Shown here: one piece after another, positions 14,089-27,400 of the stretch
Numbering within the stretch: position 1 is the stretch's first letter
How the letters are laid out: each line of letters opens with the position of its first letter
Assembly (NCBI GenBank): GCA_905250125.1
Contig: CAJNOL010000658.1
Location: forward strand, 1-64,000
Origin: Rotaria sordida
Lineage: Eukaryota > Rotifera > Eurotatoria > Philodinida > Philodinidae
DNA length: 64,000 nt
Direction: 5' to 3'
Translations under genes and position numbers: made by a program
Notes under the pieces: model-generated
Told to the model about the DNA's origin: nothing
Databases searched by the model: none
What the model saw: the letters and a program-made list of their open reading frames with translations, nothing else

Positions 14089-17000
14089 AACTATAAAGAA
14101 TAAATTTTATTGATCAGATTGATATTCGTCTATAAATATAAAGTTTGATTAATGAAAGAAAAATTTGTATGTAATGATTATTAAGTTAACGCTTGAATGA
14201 ATGAATGAATGACGAATGAGACAGATGATCAAACAAATGAATGACTAAGCTTTCTTATAGCATTGGTTTCTTTTACAGCCATTTACGGACATTCTTTACT
14301 ATACTGCTTTTTAAATAACTTTATTATCTTTGTGCTTCAATTTATTCTATTTGATCATATTGTTGATATTTCTTATTCTGAAGGATCAATAGAAATCAAT
14401 AGATTAAAATTAATTCAACAGTGACAATAATAGCGACATCTATCTTGACGTTAATGATTATGATAGTACATTTATTTACTATATGGTTTATGAATTGTTA
14501 TTGCATATAATATAAAAGAAAATTATTTATACAATATAAAAAATTGATTTTTAATATGTTTTATATCAAATAAATTTCTTATTTTTCGTTTTAAGAAGAA
14601 AATAATTGATAATATTCTTCTCTATTATAAATAGAATCAGTCAATATTTTATTTAGAAAATCAAAAATAAAAATAACAAAATAAGAAAAATTCAAATTGT
14701 ACATCATGATATAATTGAATTAATAGATAAAAACCAGTTGTTTTCTAAAATAAGATAAGGAAAAAAGTAAATCCTATAAATTAATCGCCGTTTCCAATGC
14801 GTGCCAGGTATCTGAAAAGCCAGCATCTGCGTTTTGGCACCTGGCAGATTGCAAAACTAGTCAGATTCAAGACAACACGTTGGCTACAATCATTCATTTT
14901 ATTTCTGAAATAGAACTATTCTATCATTTATACATACCCTTGTTGTTTTTTTCTATTTGTATCCTATATATTGCATGTCGACATCATAAATAGTACGAGT
15001 TGTAGACACAATGACAGTTAGTAAGCATAGTGGCGGCAAACGTAAATTAATTCTTGTTTTTTTTTCTACATAAGTAGACATTACTGTTACGTGTCACTCG
15101 ACTGATCTTCCACACTGATTCGATTAGCTTCGACTGACACTAGAGTGACGAACAACGAGAGACTGTTACTCATCAGCTGCTTTGCTACGATTCATTTTGA
15201 TGGATAGTAATGTCCTTCGTCAATATGTGCGCCTACTCATGTAATATTACATCCACATTCTAAAAATCGCTTACCTTCGCTAAGAGTTGAGATAAAAAAC
15301 GACAAGTTTGTCGTATCGTTGTCGATAGAGCAAAGCAGAGTAATAATAAAAAAAAAATAAGAGAGAAGGGAAGCGAATGGAAAAGGGCGATGAAGTACCG
15401 TGTGTGTCGACTAAATCAAAAAGCGATAGTCGACACGACAACGATGTCAGTATAGAATGAGAAGGTTGGAGGAGAATAACGACGAAAAACGAATCTGATG
15501 TGATGTGATGAAAAACCCGAATGAAACAAGGCTGTCGCGGGCGCAAGCGCGTCAGCTGCAATTTTATCTTTGTTTCTCGTCACACATACTCTCTCTCTCT
15601 CTCTCTCTCTCAATCTTGTTGCTTCTTATCGCTCTACCATTACTACCAGGTGAATGAAGGTTGACGTTAGATGCATAGATTGATGGGATGAAAAAAGAAA
15701 AAAAAAAAGAAAAATGCCTACGAAAGAACGAATGTAATTGCACTCCTATTTTTCTTTAAGTTTACGATAATGGAGACAAATGTAATAGAGATGAGTATGC
15801 TCTGTATGTGAATATTTATATATGTGTATATATGTTTTGTGATTGACTTTTGAACAATAATTGAGTCAATAGTAAGGCGCAACAAAACAGATCTGACCTT
15901 TATATCCAATTCGTTGCGACGTTCATGTTTAGCTCATGATGATAACCTTTTTGCCATGATGAAGAAAACAAACAATATGAAAAAAAAGTAATCATGGAAA
16001 GTTTCCTTTGTTAGATCGATTGATCCATGCATGATTCAAACCTTGTCCATATTCTCTCTTCTGTTGTTCCTCTTCTTCTTCTTCTTCTTACATGAGACAC
16101 GTCTCTAGTATGGTAGTTGATGTAATATAGATGCAATAATACAGCAGTTGTCGAATAGACTGGTCTCTTTTTCTCTTTTCTTCTCTTTCTCTCGGTTATT
16201 CTTACGTGTGCATACGTGTACTATACTTTTTCTCATCGACCCCCGTTGAATAGATGCCCAGTAACAAAATCGAACTGCTGTTGTTGCTGCTGCTGCTGCT
16301 GCAACCACGCACACCCGTACTCGTACATGGTAGTTACAACGCAAATAGTAAAAAAGAGAAAAAAAAGCAAGGAAGAAAAAAAAGGGCCAGAGAAAGAAAG
16401 AAAGGAAGAAAGAAAGAAACAACGAATGAAGGAAGAGAAAATATAGCAAGTTATTCAACAAGAGAGACGCAAGCATAGACACGCACACACAAAGCATTGG
16501 CCTTTAAGCGCAAATGAGTGGGCCACTGCCATCCACATAACGGCAGCACATAGACGATCGAGAAGAGAAGGAGGAGAAATACAGGGAGATCCATACGTTC
16601 CGCGGACAGAACAAAGAGTGCTTGACGATCTTAGAAGAGAAAAATGTTTTCTTTCTGTTCTTCCTTGATGTTGTCGCTGCTGCATCCTATCCAAATGCAA
16701 ACTGACTGCTTTCTCTTACATTGTGATTGCACCATCGAACGATGCTATAGTATTGTTCTTTATTCCGTTTACCATCATAAATGACGAAGACTAACTTAAG
16801 TGCACATTGCATTTTGTCTAGGTGTGATTAGATTAAAAAACACGTATATCGGCAACAAAAAAAAAAGACAAAAAGTGATGCAAAATGAGGTTCTAACAAT
16901 TATCGTGAGAAAGAACAAATGTAGGAGTGAGTTAGTCGTCGTTTTTTTTATATTTATTAGCCTTATTATCATTCTTTGCACAAACGAAGACAAAAGTCGA

Positions 17001-20000
17001 TAAATATATTTCTAAACTAAAAATACATTACCTTCATAGGCATTCATCTGTCAACAATTTTTCCTTTTTTTTAGTTTCATACACTTAAATATTTACCGGC
17101 AGATGCATTTGAGTTTTTTTCTTGAACAACGGATATTTGTCAAGGTTTTTTTTTTGTTTTTTTATCATTGTATATGTCTTATTTACATACGTTTGTAAGA
17201 AGAAAAATAGTTGACGACTTTTCGAGAAAAATCAATGAGCTCGACGTACAACAAGATTTAGAGAAACTGCGGAAGCAACAGAAAGATATATGGCGGACGC
17301 GTACCGAACTACTATTGAAAAGAAAACGACTAAAAAAAAAAGAGTTGATAGAAAAGAAAGAGAAAAAAAATAGAAAGAAAGATGCTGAGAAAAAAGAGCA
17401 AGAGCAAAGAAAAGGAAACTTATGCGGGAAAAAGAAGAAGAAGAAGAAGAAGAAGAACAAGAAGCAAACCAAGAAGAAGAAAGAAAACACAAAGCATCAA
17501 ACAAAGAGGTAGTACACCTTAATTTCTTATTCAAAAATAATTCAATAAAAAACGAGTGAACTTTTTATTTTATTAAAATGTTAAGTAATAAATGTCATAC
17601 ATTTAGTTAAATTGACTTTTCTAATCATTTTATTCAAATAATTTTAAATATATAGAAAAGATCTTTTCAATACCATCCAACAATTAAATCCTCACGTACT
17701 TCATTATGCACGCATGTTCTTAAGAGAAGAAAAAATAATCTTATTGAAACGACTTAATTTTCTTACGTGAAAAAAACCTATTTAATATATTACAATGTGG
17801 CAAGAACAACCCTAGCAAATACTTAAAAGTTTAAAGAAATGAACAAGAAAATAAAAAAATAAATAAAAAGTTTAATTCAGATATGGTTCATGCACGAGTG
17901 AATCTCATTCTTATTGAAATCTTTTTTCTTTTCAAATATTAAAATACTAAAACTTTTCATTGTTTTTTAATTAAAAAATCTATTGGAAGATATTTATAAT
18001 AAATCATAACAGCTGATACTTTTCATTGTTGAGTATATCATGTAGACTAGTGATGAAGATGGATGGGCTATACCGAGAAACAGAAAAGTTATAGACAAGA
18101 GAAAAAAAGTAGAATATACATAGTATCATAAGGAGATATTTACAATGCATTCAAGTCGACATGAAGATGATTGACAAACGAGCTCCAGGGACAACTATCA
18201 TTTACTACATCGCTTTTCTTATGTACGTTAACGTCACGGAAATAGCAGATGTATATATATATCCCTATGGTCAAAATAAACGACATATATAATTTTGTTG
18301 ATTATTTTTCTTCATCATTGTCGTTAGGTTTCATATTTATATCACATACACATGTTCGATTATTGAACTTATTCTTAGAGTTGTAGCTGTATTGAATAAA
18401 AAATTGTCGAAAAAAAAAAATACAAATTTATCTGTTAGTGAAACTAAAATTTATTGTTCTACATATTTTTCTATTACTTGATATTTTGTATATAAGATCT
18501 TGAGTAGTAGTTACTTATATTTTGAGTATCACTGACAAAGGAAATATCTTGAGATTTTTCTCTTTGCAAGTCATGCTTAAAATACAACTAACTACTAATC
18601 AACTTCTTTAATGAAATATAATGTAACAGAGAGATATACAGAACAACAAATTTTAGTTTCACTAGTACATGAGTACATAAAGCATATTTGTAGTTTTCTC
18701 GACAAATTCTCATTCTTTAGAGCTAGAACTTTCAGAATAAGTTAAGTAATGAAAAATATGTATATATGACATAAATATGAGACTCAACGACAATAGTCAA
18801 GAGAAGTAATCGAAAAACCTTGATGAATCTTACATTCTCGCCAGAAGCATATATATATATATGTCATATCGAAATGACATCGATTGACAAAGTTATAACT
18901 TCATTCTATAATTGTCTCGAAGTGATTTCAGGTCAACTCAATACTAAATAATTATTCATTAATTGATGATACTAATAATTTTTCATTTTTTTTTAATAAA
19001 ACATATACATATCAGTTTTTATAAATCAACATAAAAGAATTTATTCAGAACAAAAAAAAAACAAAGATTATGTTTTATTAATACGTTATATGATTGTCGA
19101 TCTATTTGGATGACATTAAAGTTTATCGTTAATGGAACAGATCTCTACAATATTACACTCTCATATAAACAATACATTGAGTCAAATAAAGACATCATCT
19201 GATTTTTCATATTATTTACGTATGAGTTCGAAATAATGTATACCAGTAAAGATAATCTTTTCAACGATGCATATATCAAACGGATATCATACGACAAATA
19301 GTAGATAAAGAAGTAGAAGTAACATGTGATCTCAGGAATCAATAAGCGAGATCTTATAAGGATTCTTTTGTTTTTGAGATTTATGAAATATATTCAAACA
19401 GTCGGATCGATCTTTCGTAGTATATAAAATATTTTGACTGTATCAAAAGAAAACCATAGTCCAAAAGATGTGAGAAACGGTTAAAAATCTTTGAATACAA
19501 TAATTATTCGAATTTTATGCTTATATATTATTAAAAATAGAGTGTAGTATTGTAAAGATCTATTTCAGTATCAACTAAACTTAATGTCAAATGAATAAAT
19601 CGACAATTAGAAAACATAATTTTTTTTTCGAATAAATTCTTCTATGTTTATTTTTAAAAAAAATGATATGTATGTTTTTAAAATAAAAAATCAAACTACA
19701 AATATTAATATCATCAATTAATTAATAATTATTTGATATTTCATTGATCTAAAGTCATTTTAAAACAATTCTAGAATGCAAATAATAAGAGTTCGCTATG
19801 ACATATACATAATAAACATTGTGCCGTTAAAGTCTATCAGACATCTAACTTGTGAAGATGAGAAAGACAGAGAAGCAAAAAAAATTAACTAGTATATATC
19901 TTCTTTTGATCTTTATACATACACAAAACAGAACGAGAACTAACAATATCAACTGTAAGATAAACTCATCATCAAGATGACAAGTATGAAAACAAACTTG

Positions 20001-20137
20001 AAACATCATCAGTTCCTTGATTATGTGTTTTCATATTGCATATAATATCTTTTCTATATAGATTTTGTTATGATTGACGTGTAATTAGCAACAAACAGTC
20101 AAATAAATAAAAGTTTCAGCAATTAGATATTTTGTTA
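14089..20137. other. 6-kb region without a supported gene
   Basis: Upstream of ZMPSTE24. The stretch 14750-17100 has more G+C and CpG and long purine or pyrimidine tracts (CT run near 15590-15612, CTG/GCT run near 16275-16302, AAG run near 17430-17457). It might contain promoters, 5' UTRs or a non-coding transcript. A short inverted pair TGCCAGGT/ACCTGGCA brackets about 14803-14847. The frame at 17168-17512 encodes a Lys/Glu-rich peptide that follows the purine bias and is not trusted. The rest is AT-rich, with one palindrome at 18428-18670. Confidence 0.5.
18428..18670. repeat. compact palindrome F7
   Basis: Arms of about 115 nt meet almost without a loop. The left arm begins TAGTGAAACTAAAATTT near 18436 and the right arm ends with its complement near 18663. 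Further matched blocks include TTGTTCT, TAGTAGTTA and TATTTTGAG against TATTTTAAG. Identity is highest at the outer ends. No coding sequence is inside. Confidence 0.85.
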
Positions 20138-23100
20138 CTAAACAGAATATTTAAATATACGAAAAATTGGTAATAACCATGAAATTGTCCAATTATAAAT
20201 ATTGGATAATAAATATGTAAATGATGATATTGGTATGGAATTTGTAGAAGATAATGTTGTAATCGATATCGATGGTTTTGTTAAATATATCAGAAAAAAT
20301 TCAAGTAAATTATTAAGAAATATAACAATAAATATAACAAGACTCAACATTAGAATCATACTAAAACAGTAAAACTAAATAATAGTAAAATATAAATGTT
20401 ATTGTTTATTTAATAGAATTAATCGAAATGAACACATCAGCCATATCCTAAGGCAATGACTCAATGATACAATTATTATAAATATATATGTATATATATA
20501 ATATTTATTTACATAATTGTGTTTTCTTGACAGACATAATTATCTATTTTGATTATATTTATTTGTTAGAAAAATAATAAATTATAAATGTGTTTTTTTT
20601 TGTGTTCAATTACTAACCTAGCAATTTTAAATCGATCGAATTGATCATTTGATGTTAACATAAAAATAAATTGACAATTGTTTTTTAACCATTGAAAATA
20701 ATGTCTTGTTCTTTTCTTTGATATTGAACTATCAAGATTTTCATCAATCTAAAAATAAATATTTAATTTTGCTTTATATTTAAAAATTAGAACGTAAAAT
20801 TCTTAGGGTTTTTTTCTCTTAATACTTGCTGAATACATCATTAACATACGATTACACATCAAATCAAGAGTCAAAAAAACATAGATGATAATGATCATCA
20901 TTCTAATTTTTAATGCAATATATGCACGAAACTGATAAAGATCTTGCGTTAATGAATCCATGAGTTTGATTTCTATTTAATATTCTTTTATGTCAGTCAT
21001 TAAATAACTGTTCTTTATTACATAAATGTGCGCCTATTGGTTGATATAAAAAGTAGTTGTGTTCAATTACTCAAACGTTCTGTTGACATTAAATAACATA
21101 CATCACTTATGTGAATACTCAATCTTTCAAGAAGCACGTTTTTATTTTAAATGTTAATTTGCATAGAATCATATTAATATTACTTATCAAACAATCGATG
21201 ATAGTTTTTAATATATTTTATTTACGGATTATTAATAATCGGATTAATATATATATATATATATATATACAAAAGAATTATTCTTCAACAAAAAAATAGG
21301 AACATCAACTTGATCTAAATCTGATTATTGATTCAAAAAAAAAAAATGTTTAAAAATTTTTTTTTTGATGATTGTTTATGAAAATTAAAAGTATATCAAA
21401 GATTACCATCATTATTGATTATTCTTATTCAATAACCTTATAGTTCATTTACATGATATTTACTTCTTAATTTATCATCAATAAATATACTTAAAACAAG
21501 ATAATCCATACTAAAATCATTCTATACAAGAGGATATTTAATCATCTATCTTATCATATTAATCATTAAGAATCAATATACATGAATGTTATACAATATA
21601 AAAGATAAAATTTCGTAAAAATATCTTTAGATTATACTTATGATGAACAAATATTTAAAAATTGTTGAATATTTTCAATGTAAATTTACTTACTTTAGAT
21701 ATTAATTTAGTATGTAATCTGAAATTATTTATTTTTATTCTTAAAAAAAAAAACGATTAATTTTTTTCTTACTGTTGTGAATGTTTTAAAGTGATTTCAT
21801 TAAGATTATAATCATCTGTTAGATGTGAGATAATATTACTTTCATTATTAATTATAGGAGAAAAATTATCTTCATGTAATTTTAATTCAGAATAATATTC
21901 ATTAGTATTAGTTGGACATAAATCATCGAGAAGATTACTGAAGAAATAAAAAACAAATATAATAAGACAAAAAGAAATTTTCTTAATCTTACACTGAATA
22001 TTTTATTTGTTCAAGATCTAAAAATAAATATTTAAAATTACAAAAAAATATATTCCTGTTTTTACCATGTAATAGATGAAGACTATCTTTGGTCGTAGAT
22101 AATTTTGGAGAACTAGAATAAAGGTTATTTTATGACTTATATTTATTCATTGTATTCTCAGATGATTATATTAGTTAATCTTTTATTATATCATACAAAT
22201 CATAAGAGACTATCTATAAGAGACATTCAGACAAAGAGTACAAGTCTCTTATTATCAAATGAAAAGTCGAAATCAAGAAGTTGATATTTAATATGTTTCT
22301 TTAGTTTTATTAGTTCGATTTACAATCGTTCAGTCATTATCAAATTCATATGTAGTTCCATTTTCAAATCTTTGATAGATTTATAAATTGATGAATTTTC
22401 TCGTGCTGAATTCTGATCAGTAATGGATAAGCTCTTGTATTAAGGGAAATACATAAGAAATTAGTAGTATTTTAATAGTACAATACCAACCTTCAGGGGA
22501 GTGTCAGTCGAGAGAAGACGAATGCCTATACTCAAAACTGAAGAAACATGTTAAATATGAACCTCTATTTGAGCAAGAACTCTGCTCAATTTTTCATGTG
22601 AATATGGACTTAATCAAACAAAACTATTATCGTATGTTACTTTAATTTGTTCCTTATGTTAGAATCAAGTGTCGGAAGACCATCTGTCGTGTCACTCAGG
22701 AAAAAACCAACTTTTTTTGATCCCTCTCTCTCTCTCTACTGTTCAGAAATATCCAGTTTCGACTCACCTTCGCTAGACATCCAGTTTCCAAAATTTTTTT
22801 AGAAAGGACCTATTTGTTGTAATATACTGTTCTGTTCGTATTAAACGACTGATATAGATGATTTATTCTTAGATGATTCGTCATAGGATTCTGAAAAACT
22901 TTTTTTTTGAAATGCTGCTCAAAACTAATTAAAGTTGGAAAATTTGCGAAAAATGCCTAACCTTTTATCTCTCTCTCTTAGTCATTGGCGTAACCATTTG
23001 TACAATGATTATCGAAAATAAAGGAAAAATGGAATTTAAAAATTTTGAAAACATATTTCGAAAAAGATGAATTACAAAGTCAATAAGTTTGAAAAAACAG

Positions 23101-24497
23101 CAAAAATTGGCTTTTTTAAAATAAAATGTTTTTCTACCAACAAACAAGATATATGATGGATATGTATTGTGTGATACATAATGATGACAATATCTATTAT
23201 TGGCATCAATACCATTCGAAAGTTTTACAAAAGCTAGGTAGGTAAGAGATGGTAAGACATAGAATGATCACTATGGACTTTCCAGGAAACCAAACCTTTA
23301 GTTTTTCAGCACCTGCAAGTTGAGCATAAAATTTATTCACATCACACGAAATAATAGAGCAAATTATTCTCTACAGCGTTTTCGATCGAACTATATTAGA
23401 TTTACGGAAAGCCTTAGTAGAGTGACCAAACTGTCGTCACGGACAAGAGTGCACTTGATCGATCTATCCATACTGTAGATATATCGAAAACACTAGTGTT
23501 CTATTCCAATGGTTGTTTCATCAGTGGCTCTTCTGAAATTGTTATGACGGTAATGGGTTAAAAATTAACAAAAGAATCGTCATAAGTGTCCAAACGTGTA
23601 GATACATCTGATTCCTTCCTTTTCCTGGACGCCATCCTTAATGGATGGATCTTAATCGAAGTTTTCTAACTAACTTTTAAAGTTTATTATTATTGTTTAT
23701 TGATTCCTATAGGAGAAAGTGAGATAGATGACTTACTTTTCTGTACAATTTTCAATGGATTCGGTTGTATTACTTTGTAATTGTTGAATTTCAAATGTTG
23801 ACCAAAATTCAGTGTCCTTATATTAAAAGAAAATTTTACGTTAAGAAGATCAAGATAGTATCTAAAACGTTTGATTATATACTTTAAGAAATTGTATACG
23901 TTGTTGATAAATAATAAGTTTATCTTTTAAAGCTTCTTTAAATTTTTTAATTTTTTCGTTTTCTTCAAGCAATGATTCTTTAATTGTTTGTAGTTCATCA
24001 ATATTATTTTCTTTTCCTTTTGCTTCATAATAAGTCATAATAATTTCTCAAAAAGAAAAACAAAAATTTTTTTAATATCACACAAAATAAATATTTTATG
24101 CATTATACAGAATAAAATATATCTACTTCGTTGTTTTTTACGAGCATTGTTTAATAAATGTTTTGCTTTAGAATATTTAGCTGAATATTCTTCGAGATAA
24201 TGTTGTCGAATTTGATAATTATCAAGACAATTTAATGGAATATTTAATTTCGTAAGTAAAATATTAGGTGACAGATTATCTTCATGAGAATTCTATAAAA
24301 TCAATAGAAGAAAACAAATTTAGAAATCAAAAAAATTTTATCAATAATTTGTAAAACAAAAAAGAATTATTTTGATATATATCAAGTAAGTCTTGTCTCA
24401 AAAATTATTTTACCATCTGTGTAAGAGATGTACTTATTCGAGTAACATGTATCTTAGACATAGAATATTTATCACCACTCTCCATCATTTGAATCAT
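20138..24497 (-). CDS. coiled-coil protein with C-terminal membrane anchor, unknown family
   Basis: Ten exons: 24497-24414, 24292-24127, 24046-23883, 23816-23737, 22112-22066, 22017-21993, 21937-21773, 21718-21694, 20748-20618, 20360-20138. They give about 369 residues with consistent phases, and no exon has an internal stop. Residues about 60-145 are Lys/Glu/Gln-rich and predicted coiled coil (KESLLEENEKIKKFKEAL). A low-complexity acidic middle follows. Near the C-terminus a strongly hydrophobic stretch (MILMLSLVIFIVIFL, about 296-310, continuing to about 320) looks like a membrane anchor, and a second hydrophobic segment lies close to the end. This suggests a cytosolic coiled coil tethered to an internal membrane. 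I do not recognise the family. The ATG lies 2 nt after an acceptor-like AATTAG. Intron 4 (22113-23736) and intron 8 (20749-21693) are long. Two exons of only 25 nt are the least certain part. Confidence 0.65.
20808..20961 (-). CDS. possible 51-codon hydrophobic ORF in an intron
   Basis: An ATG at 20961 opens a short frame beginning MDSLTQDLYQFRAYIALKI, followed by a hydrophobic run and a basic end. It lies in intron 8 of the coiled-coil gene on the same strand. Its composition is better than random AT-rich sequence, but no splice arrangement joins it in phase to the neighbouring exons. It may be a small membrane peptide, a relic exon or chance. Confidence 0.2.
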
Positions 24498-27400
24498 TTC
24501 TAATTTTGAACAATCAACTAATAACTAATTCATATCATGACTTAATAATATATCATAGAAGAAATACTTCAATTCACTGCAATTTTTGTCACGTATAATA
24601 AATTAGTGTTATCCAATAAAATCAATAAGTTCAAATAGTTACAATTAAAGAAAATTCATGATTTATTCGCGCCATAATTTTACTTTTTATTTTTTTGAAA
24701 AGAATTGTAGTTTTTAATCAATAAATTTGCTACTAAGATAAGATGATTTCATTTATTTATTTACTATTTTTATATTGAACATAAACAATCTCCTGTTAAT
24801 GATCATATCTAAATGAATTCTTTCATATGCATTTCTTATGTTACTTGTACCGTTAATTAAATAGATATATAATATTTATTCTTATCACGTAACAAAAGAG
24901 AAGTATTTTACTGAAAAAAGAACAGAAAATAAATTACTAAATAGCTCATTAATATATGATCATTTTGAACTATTTTTATATTGCATTAATAAATCAATAA
25001 GTCAGTACACTTTCTATTTAATAACATTATTCTTTCTTGTGGTAAAGTTAATTTAGGAATGCAATATAAACGTCAATATGACACGAAAGAGAATAAATGA
25101 CTGATTAGAACATATGTTGAACAATGACAGGCCTTCAAATCGTTATTATTGTCAATCATAGAAATTTCTGTATGTTTGTAGATAGAAAACAGCAAAGATC
25201 TTAAAATTGAGAGTTTTAACCTTTGACGTAAAATTATTTTTAATAGTTTTAAATGTAAAAAAAACAAATAAGTCAACAAACTATTTTGTATACAAACTTT
25301 TGGCTGTTGATATGTTGCAATGTTACTTTTCTTTCTCATTTGTTAAAATTCTATTTTTATACCTGATATATAACTGATAAAAAGATATGCAAAACAAGAA
25401 GATCCTGCACAGTTATCTAACAATACTTCAATATTGAAAATTCTTTTAAGTATTTCTACATACTGTTGAGAAAATTTGAGAATGAACTCATTATGATTGT
25501 TTGTAATAGATAATGAAAGAAATCTTTCAATAGAGGTTTTAATTACCTCATTGTGAGTTTCTTCTATGAGTTATTTGCGATGATCAAGTTCGCTTTTGAA
25601 TCAGATAATATTTTATGGAAGAGTATTAATAAAAGTTAAGTAGCTATTATGTAGTATTGTACAGTTTTCTAGTTTTATGTTTTCATCTCATCGAATAATT
25701 CAAACGCAGTATCTATATCTAAATTTTTATCTTTCAATAAAACTAAATGCTTACTTGCAATAATAGTGTATATTCAAACAGAGAACATATATGTATGATA
25801 CTTTGGAAGAAGTTGTTTTTCTGTTTATGATAAAATATACGTAATTGAGAAAATTCATTAGTGAAATGTTATGAAATGATTCACTAAAAGTGAGTGATCT
25901 AATTTTAAATCGACAAGTAAAATATCTCTGAATTTATCAGTATAATCACCAACAAAATTAAATACAGATTTTAATTTTTTCAATGTTACCATAGTTAAAC
26001 AAACTTTCATTGCGTATTAATTATAACTTAGCAAACTTGTTTGCATTTCTGATAGAATAATAAATTATTAATATGTTTATCCCACTAGATAATTAGATGA
26101 GTATATCTACGATAAATAGAAGAAGAATATTTTTCTACCTCAAACAGATTCAATTTTTCATAGTTTCGATATACCTCATCTAGTGTATATGTTTTGCTTA
26201 AGTTCCAATAAATAGTCGATCTAATAGTGTTTCAAAAGTATCCCATTGATCTATTGTATGAACGTGTCTATTGCAATTTTATAAATGCTTCAAATGAAAT
26301 ATTCATGATTGTATCAAATCATTCGTTCTAATAAGCTAGTGAACTATAATTTTCGATGCCTCTATCATTATGAAGTAAAATTATGTCAAGTTGTCAACAG
26401 TTCATAATTTCTATTTCTTGTTGAGCCATTAATAAATCGATAGTTTTCTATAGTATCTGTCCTATGATGAACATTGCTATGTACCAATCGTTACTTCGAT
26501 AAAAATTATTGACACAAGGTAATCTATTCATAATACATATTACAAATGATCTATCTCATCGAATAGAACGGTTAACATTTCAAGCAGAAAGTAGCGAAAA
26601 ACTCTGTCTGTATAACTAATATAGCATACAGAATAATGATAAACAAGATCGGTTCTTCATGTGTAATTTTCAGAAGTTAAGCATGCTGCATATACAGATG
26701 ACAACGAAATGTTCCTAGAATCTTAACATCTTAGTCTTATTCAAAATTATGCAACATAACTTTTGGACTAGGTTCAATATACAACCTAAGCAAATAACAA
26801 TATGTTTTCTTTGGATTAGTGCTGTTTCATACGTTCCTATGATACTTTATTTGTGTAAATACTTTACTTAATTGCATCAAAGTACAAAAACCTAATAAGT
26901 ATTGTAGCAAGAGAAAATGCATAAATCATGGCGTATATTGCGTTTATAGAATTATTTATTTTTGACTTGAAGATCATATATGTATATAGATACTCTAGCA
27001 AATGAATAGTATGACGCGGAAATCAAAAACAGAAAAGTAATTGCTCTTCTAAAAACTTAGTTTTGTTCAATCAAGACAAATGAATTCAAATTAGATATTC
27101 ATAATACACGTCTTCTAGAGAAAAAGAACATACTCGAAATAATTTGAAAATATATGAAATATAAAGCGACTGACAAGTGCGTTCTACGAAACCAAAGCGA
27201 ACATTTACATACGAAAAATGTCTTATTATTTTACATAGAAAATGTTGATCATTTGTTTCTTCGCTATTTTGCTATCCATAAAAGGGAGGAGCGGATCTAT
27301 TTACGAAGATCCATTTTACTTATTGATAACAGAAATAGACAAGCATTGCGTTTATTGTTATTTCTCAAAAGAGAAATAATCTTACGGAAGTAATTTCTTT

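Noticed and set aside
15280-15613. Two overlapping minus-strand frames in a G+C-richer stretch
   Set aside because: Ser/Phe/Leu-rich translations from pyrimidine tracts, with no domain and no splice continuity.
17168-17512. Open frame for a 114-residue Lys/Glu-rich peptide
   Set aside because: It follows a long purine-rich tract with AAG repeats; such tracts stay open by composition. The opposite strand is open as well, and no family match is seen.
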